The notes beneath the pieces were generated by a model. It searched no databases. It was given only the letters and a program-made list of their open reading frames with translations, and was not told the DNA's origin. Made by a program: the position numbers and the translations under genes. Shown here piece by piece: positions 1 to 8,570 of a stretch of DNA of 64,000 nucleotides (position 1 is its first letter; the number at the start of each line of letters is the position of its first letter). The DNA lies in contig JAFYMG010000014.1 in NCBI GenBank assembly GCA_017556705.1, forward strand, positions 124,001 to 188,000, given 5' to 3'. Source of the DNA: Paludibacteraceae bacterium. Its GTDB lineage: Bacteria; Bacteroidota; Bacteroidia; Bacteroidales; Paludibacteraceae.

Positions 1-1
1 C

Positions 2-778
2 TCGGTGCAGAGCGAGTTTGTTGAATACCAATCGCAGCAGGATAGCATCCGCAAAGTACTGTGGAAGAAAAAGTATAAGCGTGATACGATAGCGATTTGT
101 ATGCACGAGTTTGATCCGAATACGGCCGATAGCAGCACGTTGGTGCACCTTGGATTGAAGCCTTGGCAGGCAAAGAATATGCTCAAATACCGTGCGGCGG
201 GAGGTAAGTATCGCAAAGCGGAGGATATGCGAAAGTTGTATGGTATGACGGATAGTATGTATCGTGCTTTGGAGCCTTACATACGCATTGCGGTGGTAGA
301 TACGGTGGATAGTGTGACGGTAGATACCATGCGTGTGGATTCATTGCCTCGTTGGAAGAGCGAGAAAAGAGATACGATTTTGAATATCCGTACGGCAGAT
401 ACGACGGAACTGAAGATGATCCGTGGCATTGGCTCGTATCGTGCACGCCAGGTTGTTCGTTATCGTGAGCAGTTGGGTGGGTTTGTGTGTGTGGAGCAGG
501 TGCTAGAAGTAAAAGGAATGGAGCAAGTGGCGGATAGTGTGCTGAAGAATTTTGTGTTGGATAGTGTGGTGGTTAATCCGATGAATATCAATAAGGTGGG
601 TGTGCAGCGATTGTCAAAGCACCCTTATCTTCGTTTTGAACAAGCAAAAGCAATATACGAACTAAGACGCAAGTATGTGCGATTAGATTCTATCGAACAA
701 CTATATGAGTTAGATTGTCTATCTGAAGAGGCAATCCAAAAAATAACTCCCTATTTAAATTTTGATAAAAATAATTAA
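2..778 (+). CDS. Helix-hairpin-helix (ComEA-like) protein, 5' end outside window
   Basis: The reading frame is open to the left edge, so the true start lies upstream; the GTG at 5 is only the first start-like codon inside. About 258 residues are visible. Three helix-hairpin-helix-like units can be seen: around residues 36-62 (DPNTADSSTLVHLGL), 127-158 (NIRTADTTELKMIRGIG) and 193-222 (MNINKVGVQRLSKH). The pattern NxxTAdxxEL..ipGIG is the usual ComEA/HhH_3 signature, which binds the DNA backbone without sequence specificity. In Bacteroidota such proteins usually carry an N-terminal membrane anchor, which would be in the missing part. A role in DNA uptake or binding is family knowledge, not shown here. 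Confidence 0.85.
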   Translation, partial: SVQSEFVEYQSQQDSIRKVLWKKKYKRDTIAICMHEFDPNTADSSTLVHLGLKPWQAKNMLKYRAAGGKYRKAEDMRKLYGMTDSMYRALEPYIRIAVVDTVDSVTVDTMRVDSLPRWKSEKRDTILNIRTADTTELKMIRGIGSYRARQVVRYREQLGGFVCVEQVLEVKGMEQVADSVLKNFVLDSVVVNPMNINKVGVQRLSKHPYLRFEQAKAIYELRRKYVRLDSIEQLYELDCLSEEAIQKITPYLNFDKNN

Positions 779-827
779 AAAACATCTCTTTGGCACGGTA
801 TTTGTATTGTAATATGTGTAAACAAAT

Positions 828-1514
828 ATGATTATGCGTATACAAACAAATATATTATTGGTTGAAGATGATGCGAATCTGAGTGCTGTTCTGGCTGATT
901 ATCTGCATAGTAAAGATTATATAGTGGAGAAGTCGAATAATGGTGCAGAGGCATGGGATTTGATACAGATTAAGCATTATGATTTGGTAATTAGCGATAT
1001 CATGATGCCAAAGATGAATGGTTATGAGCTTCTAAAGTTGATTCGTCAGAGATATGATAAATTACCCGTTGTCATGCTGAGCGCCAAAACGGATCGTGAT
1101 GATATTATTCGTGCTTATGACTTGGGTTGCGATGATTATGTGACGAAGCCTTTCTCAATGGATATTTTGATATGTAAGATAGAGGCTATTGTACGCCGAT
1201 GTCGTGTGTCTTCCGACTCGGAGCAGACGGAGTGGCAATTGGGTGAATTGGTGTTTGACTCTGTGCGTCAGCAATTGGGTAGTAAACACCTTAGTACGCG
1301 TGAAAACGATCTGCTGAAGATGTTGTGCCAAAGCATGAATAATCTGGTGGAGCGTAATCGTATCTTGATGAGTATATGGGGTGAAGATACCTATTTCAAT
1401 GCGCGTTCGTTGAGTGTGTATGTGAATCATTTGCGTAATTATTTGGGCGAGAATAGCCCAATGCGTATCATGAGTGTGCATGGCAAGGGATACAAGCTAG
1501 TAGATATGCATTAG
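828..1514 (+). CDS. OmpR/PhoB-family response regulator, orphan
   Basis: Two-domain regulator of 228 residues. The receiver domain (residues 8-120) has the acidic pair E13/D14-D15, the phospho-acceptor D57 in DLVISDIMMPKMNG, S85 and K107 of the switch. A C-terminal winged helix (about 130-226) carries the OmpR-type transactivation loop and the final GKGYKL. The start could be 828 or the second ATG at 834, which would give MRIQTNILLVEDD. No histidine kinase gene lies next to it, so its partner must be elsewhere. It resembles RprY-like regulators of Bacteroides, but I would not assign that symbol. A strong hairpin terminator follows at 1575. Confidence 0.93.
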   Translation: MIMRIQTNILLVEDDANLSAVLADYLHSKDYIVEKSNNGAEAWDLIQIKHYDLVISDIMMPKMNGYELLKLIRQRYDKLPVVMLSAKTDRDDIIRAYDLGCDDYVTKPFSMDILICKIEAIVRRCRVSSDSEQTEWQLGELVFDSVRQQLGSKHLSTRENDLLKMLCQSMNNLVERNRILMSIWGEDTYFNARSLSVYVNHLRNYLGENSPMRIMSVHGKGYKLVDMH

Positions 1515-1574
1515 ATAGACAGACAACACAATAATCAATTGTGTTTAAAATAGTGTTTTTCATAATAACGAAGT

Positions 1575-1606
1575 GAGCGCGATGGGATATCGAGCTCCCT
1601 TTTTTT
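1575..1606 (+). terminator. Rho-independent terminator after the response regulator
   Basis: The stem is GAGC-g-CGAT / ATCG-a-GCTC (1575-1597) with one mismatch. CC and a run of seven T follow. It separates the regulator from the asparaginase promoter. Confidence 0.75.
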
Positions 1607-1635
1607 GTACACATTTACATATATATATTGAAAAA

Positions 1636-1667
1636 TTTGGTAAAATAAGAAAATAGTTGTATCTTTG
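1636..1667 (+). promoter_or_regulatory. Bacteroidota-type promoter for the asparaginase gene
   Basis: TTTG at 1636-1639 and TATCTTTG at 1660-1667, spaced by 20 bp. Transcription would begin near 1673, which excludes the upstream in-frame ATG at 1657 and fixes the start codon at 1693. Confidence 0.8.
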
Positions 1668-1692
1668 CAGACAAATTAATTGCATACGAGAT

Positions 1693-2721
1693 ATGAAAGT
1701 ATTGCTTCTTTTTACTGGCGGAACGATTTCGATGGTGCGTGATGCGAAATCAGGAGCATTGCATCCAGCGGATATGGCTACGTTTCAATCCTTTGTACCT
1801 GAGTTGTTTGTAGGCGATGTGGAGGTAGATATGTTGCCTTTTGATCCGCTATTAGATTCTTCGGATATCAATCCAGAAAATTGGTCGAAGATGGCGCATA
1901 TGGTATATGATAACTATGATAAATATGATGGATTTGTCATATTGCATGGTACCGATACAATGTCCTATTCTGCTTCCGCTTTGAGTTTTATGCTTCACAA
2001 TTTGAGCAAACCTGTGGTCTTTACTGGCAGTCAATTGCCTGTGGGCGTGCTGCGTTCAGATGCGAAGGAGAACCTATTGACTGCTATCGAGATTGCTGCT
2101 ACCAAGGATGAGGATGGCAATGCAATGGTGCCAGAGGTCACTATCTTTATGGATGATGCCCTCTATCGTGGCAATCGTACAACAAAGCGCAATGCAGAGC
2201 ATTTTTCGGCGTTCAACTCCTATAATTATCCTGCGCTTGCGCGTGCGGGTGTGCGAATCACCTACCAAAAGCAGTTTATCCAACATCCTAATACAACAGC
2301 GCAATTGCGCTTGCGTGATAAGACGGATTGCAATGTGGCAGTGCTGAAATTGTTTCCTGGTATCACGGAGCCGGTTGTGAAAGCTATTCTCACAACTCCT
2401 GGCCTACGTGGCGTGGTGTTGGAAACCTATGGCGCGGGTAATGCCCCATCGTGCGATTGGTTGTATCAACATCTGCGCGACGCTGTAGAGCGCGGTATTA
2501 TCGTGGTGAATAAGACGCAATGCAACACAGGTTCGGTAGCGATGGGGCAGTATGCTGTGAGCCTTCCGCTCTTGAAGGCTGGCGTGATATCGGGATATGA
2601 TATCACCACGGAGGCGCTACTAACGAAGATGATGTATCTCTTTGGCGAGAACCCAAGCAACAACGAATTGGTGAGAGAGTTATTGCAGACTCCGCTTTGT
2701 GGCGAATTGACCAAAGACTAA
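1693..2721 (+). CDS. ansA: Type I L-asparaginase
   Basis: Cytoplasmic-type asparaginase of 342 residues, hydrolysing L-asparagine to aspartate and ammonia. Both catalytic threonine signatures are visible: TGGTI at residues 8-12 near the N-terminus and HGTDTM at 85-90. The family tetramer-forming C-terminal domain follows (about 210-342). No signal peptide is present with this start. The longer frame from 1657 is rejected because the promoter -7 box lies inside it. The gene is followed after 34 bp by a peptidase gene on the same strand with no promoter between, so the two likely form an amino-acid salvage operon. Confidence 0.95.
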   Translation: MKVLLLFTGGTISMVRDAKSGALHPADMATFQSFVPELFVGDVEVDMLPFDPLLDSSDINPENWSKMAHMVYDNYDKYDGFVILHGTDTMSYSASALSFMLHNLSKPVVFTGSQLPVGVLRSDAKENLLTAIEIAATKDEDGNAMVPEVTIFMDDALYRGNRTTKRNAEHFSAFNSYNYPALARAGVRITYQKQFIQHPNTTAQLRLRDKTDCNVAVLKLFPGITEPVVKAILTTPGLRGVVLETYGAGNAPSCDWLYQHLRDAVERGIIVVNKTQCNTGSVAMGQYAVSLPLLKAGVISGYDITTEALLTKMMYLFGENPSNNELVRELLQTPLCGELTKD

Positions 2722-2755
2722 TTTAATAATAGTATAACCAAAAATAATTAATCAT

Positions 2756-4195
2756 ATGAAGAACTTACAACCTCAAGGCGTATGGAGCAATTTCTATAGC
2801 CTAACACAAATCCCCCGTCCATCGGGCAAGAAAGAAGAAGTGTCTGCATTTTTGGCGGACTATGGTCGTTCATTGGGCTTGGAGACCATCGTAGATAGCA
2901 TGGGTAATGTGATTATCCGCAAACCTGCAAGTCCTGGCTATGAGGATCACCTTGGTGTAATCTTGCAAGGTCATATGGATATGGTACCGCAAAAGAACAA
3001 CGATACAGTTTTTGATTTTGAGAAAGATCCAATCGAGGCATATGTTGATGGCGAATGGGTGACAGCCAAAGGTACGACACTGGGTGCTGATAATGGTATT
3101 GGTGTGGCCGCTGCAATGGCTATTTTGGCGGACAAATCACTAGTACACCCACCATTGGAGGTGCTTGTGACCGTAGATGAAGAGACTGGTATGTATGGTG
3201 CATTTGCCTTGGAAGGAGGTTTGCTGCAAGGCAAGACATTGCTCAATCTTGACTCTGAGGCAGAAGGTGAGTTGTATGTGGGTTGCGCAGGTGGTGTGGA
3301 CACTACTGCGAAGTTTGCCTATACTCCAGTAGAGGTAGAAGAGGGCGATGTGGCTGTGAAGGTGAGTGTAACTGGCTGCAAGGGCGGTCACTCAGGTTGC
3401 GATATCCATTTGCAACGTGCGAATGCCAACAAACTGCTCTTCCGCTTCTTGAAGGAGGCTGTGGCTAACTACGAGGCTCGTTTGGCTAGCGTAGAGGGTG
3501 GTAGCCTTCGCAATGCTATCCCACGCGAAGCTTCGGCAATCATTACTATCCCTGCAGAGGGACAAGATGAGATCATGGATCTCGTAGCAGAGTGTGAGGA
3601 CTTGTTTGTTGCGGAATACGATGGTGTGGAGGACAATATCCACTTCACTGCAGAGCAAGTAGAATGTCCTACTACAGAGTTGCCAGAGGATGTGCAAGAT
3701 TTCCTCATTCATGCTATCACTGCTTGCCCTCATGGTGTGTATCGTGTGATTCCTGAGATGCCAGACGTAGTTGAGACTAGCAACAACCTCGCTATGCTCG
3801 CTACTGCAGATAACTGCGTGACAGTATATTGCTTGACACGCTCTTCTGTGGAATCACGCAAGGAGGAGTTGCAGGAGATTATCCATTCTGTCTTTGCTAT
3901 GGCAGGTGCAGAGGTGGAGTTCTCGGGTTCGTATCCAGGTTGGAAGCCTAACCTCAAGAGCCATATCTTGGAGGTGATGAAGCAAACCTATCAAACCAAC
4001 TATGGTGTGGAGCCACGCGTGATTATTATTCATGCGGGCTTGGAGTGTGGTATCATTGGTCGCAACTATCCTGGTATGGATATGATTTCCTTTGGTCCTA
4101 CTATCAAGTATCCTCACTCTCCAGACGAGTGTGTGAATATTGCTACGGTAGCGAAATTCTATGAATATTTGCTGGCTACATTAAAGGCCTTGTAA
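2756..4195 (+). CDS. pepD: Aminoacyl-histidine dipeptidase (M20 metallopeptidase)
   Basis: A 479-residue cytosolic dipeptidase of the PepD family (beta-Ala-His dipeptidase), a di-zinc enzyme that splits dipeptides such as carnosine. Visible metal-site motifs are GHMDMVP (H73), TLGADNGIGVAAA with its bridging aspartate, DEETGMYGA with the catalytic and metal glutamates, and a C-terminal HAGLECGIIG. Length and motif order are normal for the family. It is co-directional with the asparaginase gene upstream and ends in a strong terminator at 4216, so the transcript is probably ansA-pepD. No signal peptide is seen. Confidence 0.94.
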   Translation: MKNLQPQGVWSNFYSLTQIPRPSGKKEEVSAFLADYGRSLGLETIVDSMGNVIIRKPASPGYEDHLGVILQGHMDMVPQKNNDTVFDFEKDPIEAYVDGEWVTAKGTTLGADNGIGVAAAMAILADKSLVHPPLEVLVTVDEETGMYGAFALEGGLLQGKTLLNLDSEAEGELYVGCAGGVDTTAKFAYTPVEVEEGDVAVKVSVTGCKGGHSGCDIHLQRANANKLLFRFLKEAVANYEARLASVEGGSLRNAIPREASAIITIPAEGQDEIMDLVAECEDLFVAEYDGVEDNIHFTAEQVECPTTELPEDVQDFLIHAITACPHGVYRVIPEMPDVVETSNNLAMLATADNCVTVYCLTRSSVESRKEELQEIIHSVFAMAGAEVEFSGSYPGWKPNLKSHILEVMKQTYQTNYGVEPRVIIIHAGLECGIIGRNYPGMDMISFGPTIKYPHSPDECVNIATVAKFYEYLLATLKAL

Positions 4196-4215
4196 AAGTA
4201 CTTGACAATATATAC

Positions 4216-4250
4216 AAATAGGGCTTATCAAGTGATAATCCCTATTTTTT
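4216..4250 (+). terminator. Terminator of the ansA-pepD unit
   Basis: AAATAGGG-c-TTATCA pairs with TGATAA-t-CCCTATTT across a 2-nt gap (4216-4247), followed by T residues. The stem is nearly perfect. Confidence 0.85.
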
Positions 4251-4321
4251 TATATGTTGGTGCTTAAAAATGAGCTTTTTGTAAAAAAAATCATAGGAAA
4301 TAACACTTTTTTTTCAAAATA

Positions 4322-4353
4322 TTTGGTCATATCAAAAAAAAGCAGTACCTTTG
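4322..4353 (+). promoter_or_regulatory. Promoter of tRNA-Asp
   Basis: TTTG (4322-4325) and TACCTTTG (4346-4353) with a 20-bp spacer. About 40 bp around this site is repeated almost unchanged at 4586-4627. Confidence 0.85.
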
Positions 4354-4390
4354 CACTCGCTTTCGGAAAGGAAGCGCGACATAACAAATT

Positions 4391-4464
4391 GGTGCGGTAG
4401 TTCAGTTGGTTAGAATACATGCCTGTCACGCATGGGGTCGCGGGTTCGAGTCCCGTCCGCACCG
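4391..4464 (+). tRNA. tRNA-Asp (anticodon GTC)
   Basis: A 74-nt cloverleaf. The acceptor arm GGTGCGG pairs with CCGCACC, the D-loop contains AGTTGGTTAGAA, the anticodon loop is CTGTCAC with GTC, and the T arm CGGGTTCGAGTCCCG is intact. The discriminator base is G, as expected for aspartate. The 3' CCA is not encoded. The promoter lies 38 bp upstream. Confidence 0.97.
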
Positions 4465-4593
4465 CAAAGAAGATGCAAATGCATCTTCTTTTGTTTTTGT
4501 ATGTATCATTTGCTTATAGTTAGGCTATTTTGTATGATTGACTTTGCAAAATTACGAAATATGTGTTATAAAACATATTTTTCTGTCAAAATA

Positions 4594-4625
4594 TTTGGTG
4601 GGTATGTAAAAAAGCAGTACCTTTG
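4594..4625 (+). promoter_or_regulatory. Second copy of the tRNA-Asp promoter
   Basis: TTTG (4594-4597) and TACCTTTG (4618-4625), spacer 20 bp. The flanks TCAAAATATTTGGT and AAAAAAGCAGTACCTTTGCA match the tRNA-Asp promoter at the same spacing, so this looks like a duplicate. Confidence 0.75.
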
Positions 4626-4631
4626 CATCGT

Positions 4632-4706
4632 GTTTTTCATGGTATTAGATTTAAGGTTAAGTAAGAGATTGGGTTGTCGGGATGACAATCCTTCTTTTTT
4701 TATATA
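4632..4706 (+). ncRNA. Candidate short non-coding RNA (promoter plus terminator, no ORF)
   Basis: A good promoter (4594-4625) is followed within about 80 nt by a terminator hairpin, with no convincing reading frame between. The transcript would be roughly 70-80 nt. It could be a functional small RNA or the remnant of a duplicated tRNA unit that has lost the tRNA. No tRNA-like fold is left. The call rests on the signal pair only. Confidence 0.4.
4671..4701 (+). terminator. Terminator of the candidate ncRNA
   Basis: GGGTTGTC (4671-4678) pairs with GACAATCC (4684-4691) with one G-T pair and a 5-nt loop, then TTCTTTTTTT. Confidence 0.65.
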
Positions 4707-4787
4707 TGTGTATTTTTTGGTGAGATAAAAAGAATATGCTTATATACGTTGTATATAATTGGAATAACATACTAATCATATGCTTTT

Positions 4788-4842
4788 GATAAGGGAAAGA
4801 TAACTCAACGATAGGAGTGCTTCGGGCGTGATAAGGGTGGAA
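4788..4842. repeat. Short array of 11-bp degenerate units
   Basis: Consecutive 11-mers GATAAGGGAAA, GATAACTCAAC and GATAGGAGTGC, then TTCGGGCGTGA and TAAGGGTGGAA. The first three share GATA at the same phase. The array lies between two convergent transcripts (candidate ncRNA and the PII-like operon). Confidence 0.45.
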
Positions 4843-4879
4843 AAAATCGCCACAGACGGGGAAGTCTATGGCGATTTTT
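4841..4879 (-). terminator. Terminator of the efflux/PII-like operon (bidirectional stem)
   Basis: AAAATCGCCA-c-AGAC pairs with GTCT-a-TGGCGATTTT, with A and T runs on both sides. It is 20 bp downstream of the PII-like stop codon on the minus strand. Confidence 0.85.
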
Positions 4880-4899
4880 GTTAAATGCGGGAAGGACGG

Positions 4900-5193
4900 T
4901 TATACGGTGGCTTCGATATTCCACATAAAGGCGCGTACACCAACTTCCTCGTTGCGCTTGTCAAGCTTCTTCACTGCCTCAAGCAGCAGAGGAGCTTTCT
5001 CGTCAGGAACGATAGTGATGACGCAAGAGTTCATCTCTGGCCATGCGTGGGTACCACGGCGTGGCTCACCATTCTTGCTACCACGACCTTGCACGTCCTC
5101 AAAGAACGTAAAACCACGTATCTCTAGCATATCAAGCATATACTCCACGCGTTCGGTGTTGGCTTGATTGAATATGATCATTATTGATTTCAT
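4900..5193 (-). CDS. PII-like signal protein at the end of an RND efflux operon
   Basis: A 97-residue cytosolic protein. The N-terminus (MKSIMIIFNQANTERVEYML) and the spacing of its beta-alpha-beta units fit a ferredoxin-like, PII/CutA-type trimer. It lacks the classical PII T-loop tyrosine region of GlnB. Very similar small proteins are known in Bacteroidota next to RND transporters, and a PII subgroup linked to RND metal-efflux genes has been described. A role in sensing a ligand and tuning the pump is therefore an inference from position. The gene is the last of the minus-strand operon and is separated from the pump by a 170-bp palindrome-rich spacer. Confidence 0.75.
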   Translation of the reverse strand: MKSIMIIFNQANTERVEYMLDMLEIRGFTFFEDVQGRGSKNGEPRRGTHAWPEMNSCVITIVPDEKAPLLLEAVKKLDKRNEEVGVRAFMWNIEATV

Positions 5194-5199
5194 AATTGT

Positions 5200-5364
5200 T
5201 AATTTACTTTGTAAATGAATAATTAGCAGCTGCGCCGCTGAAGGGTTACTTCGTGAATGGTTATTCGCTACTCGAATGAAGAGTTACTGTGTGAAACTCA
5301 GCGTAGCTAACTTTTCATGCGAAGCATAACTATTCATTGCACAATGTCCCTTCAGCGAAGCTTA
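5200..5364. repeat. Cluster of short palindromes between pump and PII-like gene
   Basis: Many tiny stem-loops occur in a row, for example CAGC..GCTG near 5227, ATTCG-ctact-CGAAT near 5264, ATGC-gaa-GCAT near 5320, CATTG-ca-CAATG near 5336 and CTTC-agc-GAAG near 5351. Words such as GTTACTTCG recur between them. No gene is seen. The block would be transcribed within the operon. Confidence 0.5.
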
Positions 5365-8300
5365 TTACTCTTTGCTACGCAAATCTTCGCAGTCTTTTAC
5401 ATCAATGTCCATGAAGATGAAGTTTTCGCGGACTTTCTTGAGTTTATCGCGCTCACCTTTCTTGGATATTGCACCATATACAACAGGTACAATATACAGG
5501 GTCAAAAAGGTTGCAACGGTCAAACCACCAATCACGACAATACCCAATGGACGCCACATCTCGGCACCTTCACCTTGGCTCACAGCCATTGGCACCATAC
5601 CGAGGATAGTTGTAAACGCAGTCATCAAGACAGGACGCATACGGCTTTGACCAGACATTTGGATAGCCTCATTCAACTCATATCCACGCTCGCGCATAAG
5701 GTTGATATAGTCCACGAGCACAATACCGTTCTTCACCACGATACCCACCAACAAGACAATACCTAATGCACCAATCATATCCAATGATACACCTGTTATC
5801 CACAACGCAAGGATCACACCCGAGAGCGCAAATGGCACGGTAAACATGATGATACCAGGGTTGCTGAACGATTCAAACTGACTCGCCATCACGATATATA
5901 CGAGGATGAGAATCAATGCACCCAACATACCGAGTTTGCCGAAAGACTCTTGTTGATCCTCATACGCACCTGCCAAACGGATAGAGTAACCTGCTGGCTT
6001 GTCGATTTGAGGCAATACTTGTGTTTGAATAGCTTGAGCCAACTCACCAAGCGAAGTTTCGTATGGGGTAACTTTCACAGTAACAATACGTTGACGTGAC
6101 TTGCGAACGATTTTTGGTGGTGCCCAATACTCGTCCACCGAGCAAATCTCAGAGAGTTTGATGGTTTGTCCCATTGGTGTTGGGATAGAGAAATCAAGCA
6201 CATCAGAGATGGAGTTGCGGTTCTCCTCTTTCAAACGCACTAGGATATCATACTCATCACCATCCTCCTTCAAGAAGCCCACAGCCATACCATTCACACG
6301 GTTGCGCAGGTAAGACGAAATAGTAGCAGAGGTCAATCCGTGGCGAGAAGCTTTCTCTTTGTCCACGAGGATCTTAATCTCAGGACGGTCGTCATCACGA
6401 TCAGAATAGACATCACGTGCGCCTGGCAATTCCTTGGTCAAGGCAATGATTTGTTGTGCCATTTGGTTGGTGATATCAAAGTCATAACCATAGATCTCCA
6501 CATCCACTGTATTACCACCACCAGGGCCACCACTGCTAATATTTGCCTGATACTCAATGATCTCTGGATATTGTGCTAACTCCTGACGCAACACTTCAGC
6601 AATTTGCCAAATAGTGCGTTCACGCTCCCACTTCTTGTTGCAGCGAATAGTCATGGAGATGGTATTGTTCATGGTGGTAGAGAAGATAGCACCTGTACCA
6701 TCATCGTCGTTGCTACCCGCAGATGTAGAGATCATCTGAATCTCTGGCACGAGCAACATGAAACGCTCCTCCAATTGGCGGGCAGTCTTCACAGTCTCTT
6801 CGATACGTGTACCACGTTGCAACTCTACCGTCACGCTCAGGCGGGCATTATCTTGTTGTGCCATGAAGTCGGTACCCACTTTGCCCATGATGAATGGCAA
6901 TAGCGATGCGGCAAAGAATACAAACAATGCAATGATTGTTAATGCCTTATGGCGCAAACACCAGCCCAGTGACTTCGCATAAGCAGCATCCACCTTATCC
7001 AAGAATGCCACCACCGTGCGGTCATACCAGGTCTTGGTAGTAGCCTCTTCGTCAATCAGTTTACCATTCTCAATACGTACTTTGCGAGCTTTGAGCAGCT
7101 TCGAGCAAAGCATAGGGGTCAAGGTGATAGCGATCACGGTTGAGGTACAGCAAACCACCGTCACGATCCAGCCCAACGACTCGAACATGATACCTGCCAT
7201 ACCGTCCATCATGGTCAGTGGCACGAACACAGCTACGAGTACTAATGTAGTCGCAATAACGCTGACCCACACCTCGTTGGTGGCATAGATAGCTGCCTCA
7301 CGAGGCGCTTCACCACGCTCAATGTGACGGGTGATATTCTCCAACACCACAATCGCATCGTCCACCACCATACCAATCGCGATACTCAGCGAACAGAGCG
7401 AGATGATGTTGATACTAGAGTCTGCCATCTTCAGATAGATGAAGGCAACAATCAAGGAAATTGGAATAGTGAGCGAGATGATAATCGTCGCACGCCATTT
7501 GCCCAAGAAGAACAACACTACCAACACCACGAACAAGAGTGCGTACAACACAGACTCCTCCAATGAGTTGATACTATTGCGAATATTGTCAGCCGAGTTA
7601 TAGATCTCTTGAATCTTCACGTCGGTAGGCAATTGCTTTTGAATCTTTGCCAATTCCTCTTGCACATCCTCGCAGACTTGCACGGTGTTAGACCCCGATT
7701 GCTTAGCCACAATCAAACGTGCAGCCTCACGACCATTGGTTTTCTCATCCAACGAAAGGTCCTTGATGGTATCACGTACCGTAGCGATATCGCGCACAAA
7801 CACTTGTTGTCCTTGTGGGGTGATAGTCACCATCAGGTCGTTGATCTCGCTACTCTCGATGAACTCAGAGCGCACTTGCATTTGGTATTGCTCTTTCTCC
7901 ATCTTCACCGTACCCGAAGACAGGTTCAAGTTGTTGGCGGAGATCACTTGACCTACTTGCTCCAACGAGATACCGTATGCATCCAACTTCTGTTGGTCGA
8001 TATCCACATACACATAGCGGTCAGGCGCACCGGATACCGACAAGTTACCAATACCGTTGATCTTATTCAGCTGTGGAATCACCTCATCGTTGAGGATCTT
8101 GTCGAGCGCAGCATACGACTCGTCTGCCGTAATCGAATATTGGCAGATAGGCATGGTGCTTGAGGAGAACTTAAACACCATTGGCGACGAACAACCGTCT
8201 GGCAACTGGTTCTTCGCCATATCGCAGAACGACCGCACGTCGTTGACGGCTTCCGTGATATCGCATCCCCACTCCAATTCCAATACTACAAGACTGACGT

Positions 8301-8559
8301 TATCTTTGCTGGTCGAGTTGATATACTTCAGGTTGTCCACCGAAGTCAAACTATTCTCCATAATCTTGGAGACGTTCGTTTCTATCTCCGAGGCGGAGGC
8401 TCCAGGATAGGTGGTCATCACCATCACGTATGGAGGATCCATCTCAGGGAACTGATCCACAGGCAGTTGCACAAAGCAGAACAGACCTATGATCATCACC
8501 GCAACGAATACCAGCATGGTCGTTACGGGGTTTTTAATCGCGGTTTTATAAATTGCCAT
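5365..8559 (-). CDS. RND multidrug efflux transporter, HAE1/AcrB family, inner-membrane subunit
   Basis: A 1,064-residue proton-driven pump. It starts with MAIYKTAIKNPVTTMLVF, the usual first transmembrane helix of the family. Two large periplasmic loops and two blocks of transmembrane helices follow. The TM4 proton-relay signature VVDDAIVVLENI, with its paired aspartates, is present, and the second half repeats the fold (GIVVKNGIVLVDYIN). This is full length for AcrB-like proteins. It works with the upstream membrane-fusion protein and TolC-like channel of the same operon. The hydrophobic-amphiphile (drug) subgroup is more likely than the heavy-metal one because of the DD pair, but the substrate is unknown. 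Confidence 0.95.
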   Translation of the reverse strand: MAIYKTAIKNPVTTMLVFVAVMIIGLFCFVQLPVDQFPEMDPPYVMVMTTYPGASASEIETNVSKIMENSLTSVDNLKYINSTSKDNVSLVVLELEWGCDITEAVNDVRSFCDMAKNQLPDGCSSPMVFKFSSSTMPICQYSITADESYAALDKILNDEVIPQLNKINGIGNLSVSGAPDRYVYVDIDQQKLDAYGISLEQVGQVISANNLNLSSGTVKMEKEQYQMQVRSEFIESSEINDLMVTITPQGQQVFVRDIATVRDTIKDLSLDEKTNGREAARLIVAKQSGSNTVQVCEDVQEELAKIQKQLPTDVKIQEIYNSADNIRNSINSLEESVLYALLFVVLVVLFFLGKWRATIIISLTIPISLIVAFIYLKMADSSINIISLCSLSIAIGMVVDDAIVVLENITRHIERGEAPREAAIYATNEVWVSVIATTLVLVAVFVPLTMMDGMAGIMFESLGWIVTVVCCTSTVIAITLTPMLCSKLLKARKVRIENGKLIDEEATTKTWYDRTVVAFLDKVDAAYAKSLGWCLRHKALTIIALFVFFAASLLPFIMGKVGTDFMAQQDNARLSVTVELQRGTRIEETVKTARQLEERFMLLVPEIQMISTSAGSNDDDGTGAIFSTTMNNTISMTIRCNKKWERERTIWQIAEVLRQELAQYPEIIEYQANISSGGPGGGNTVDVEIYGYDFDITNQMAQQIIALTKELPGARDVYSDRDDDRPEIKILVDKEKASRHGLTSATISSYLRNRVNGMAVGFLKEDGDEYDILVRLKEENRNSISDVLDFSIPTPMGQTIKLSEICSVDEYWAPPKIVRKSRQRIVTVKVTPYETSLGELAQAIQTQVLPQIDKPAGYSIRLAGAYEDQQESFGKLGMLGALILILVYIVMASQFESFSNPGIIMFTVPFALSGVILALWITGVSLDMIGALGIVLLVGIVVKNGIVLVDYINLMRERGYELNEAIQMSGQSRMRPVLMTAFTTILGMVPMAVSQGEGAEMWRPLGIVVIGGLTVATFLTLYIVPVVYGAISKKGERDKLKKVRENFIFMDIDVKDCEDLRSKE

Positions 8560-8570
8560 AATTCTTTCAG

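Noticed and set aside
788..820. A promoter for the response regulator
   Set aside because: TTTGG at 789 is present, but no acceptable TAnnTTTG at the right distance; the site is too weak to list.
1657..1692. Twelve extra N-terminal residues for the asparaginase
   Set aside because: The promoter -7 box lies within this stretch; the protein family starts at MKVLLLFTGGTI.
4432..4728. A 98-aa plus frame starting in tRNA-Asp
   Set aside because: It begins inside the tRNA and runs through a promoter and a terminator.
7609..8163. A 184-aa plus-strand frame opposite the RND pump
   Set aside because: Antisense to a well-conserved pump; leucine/histidine-rich mirror translation without family resemblance.
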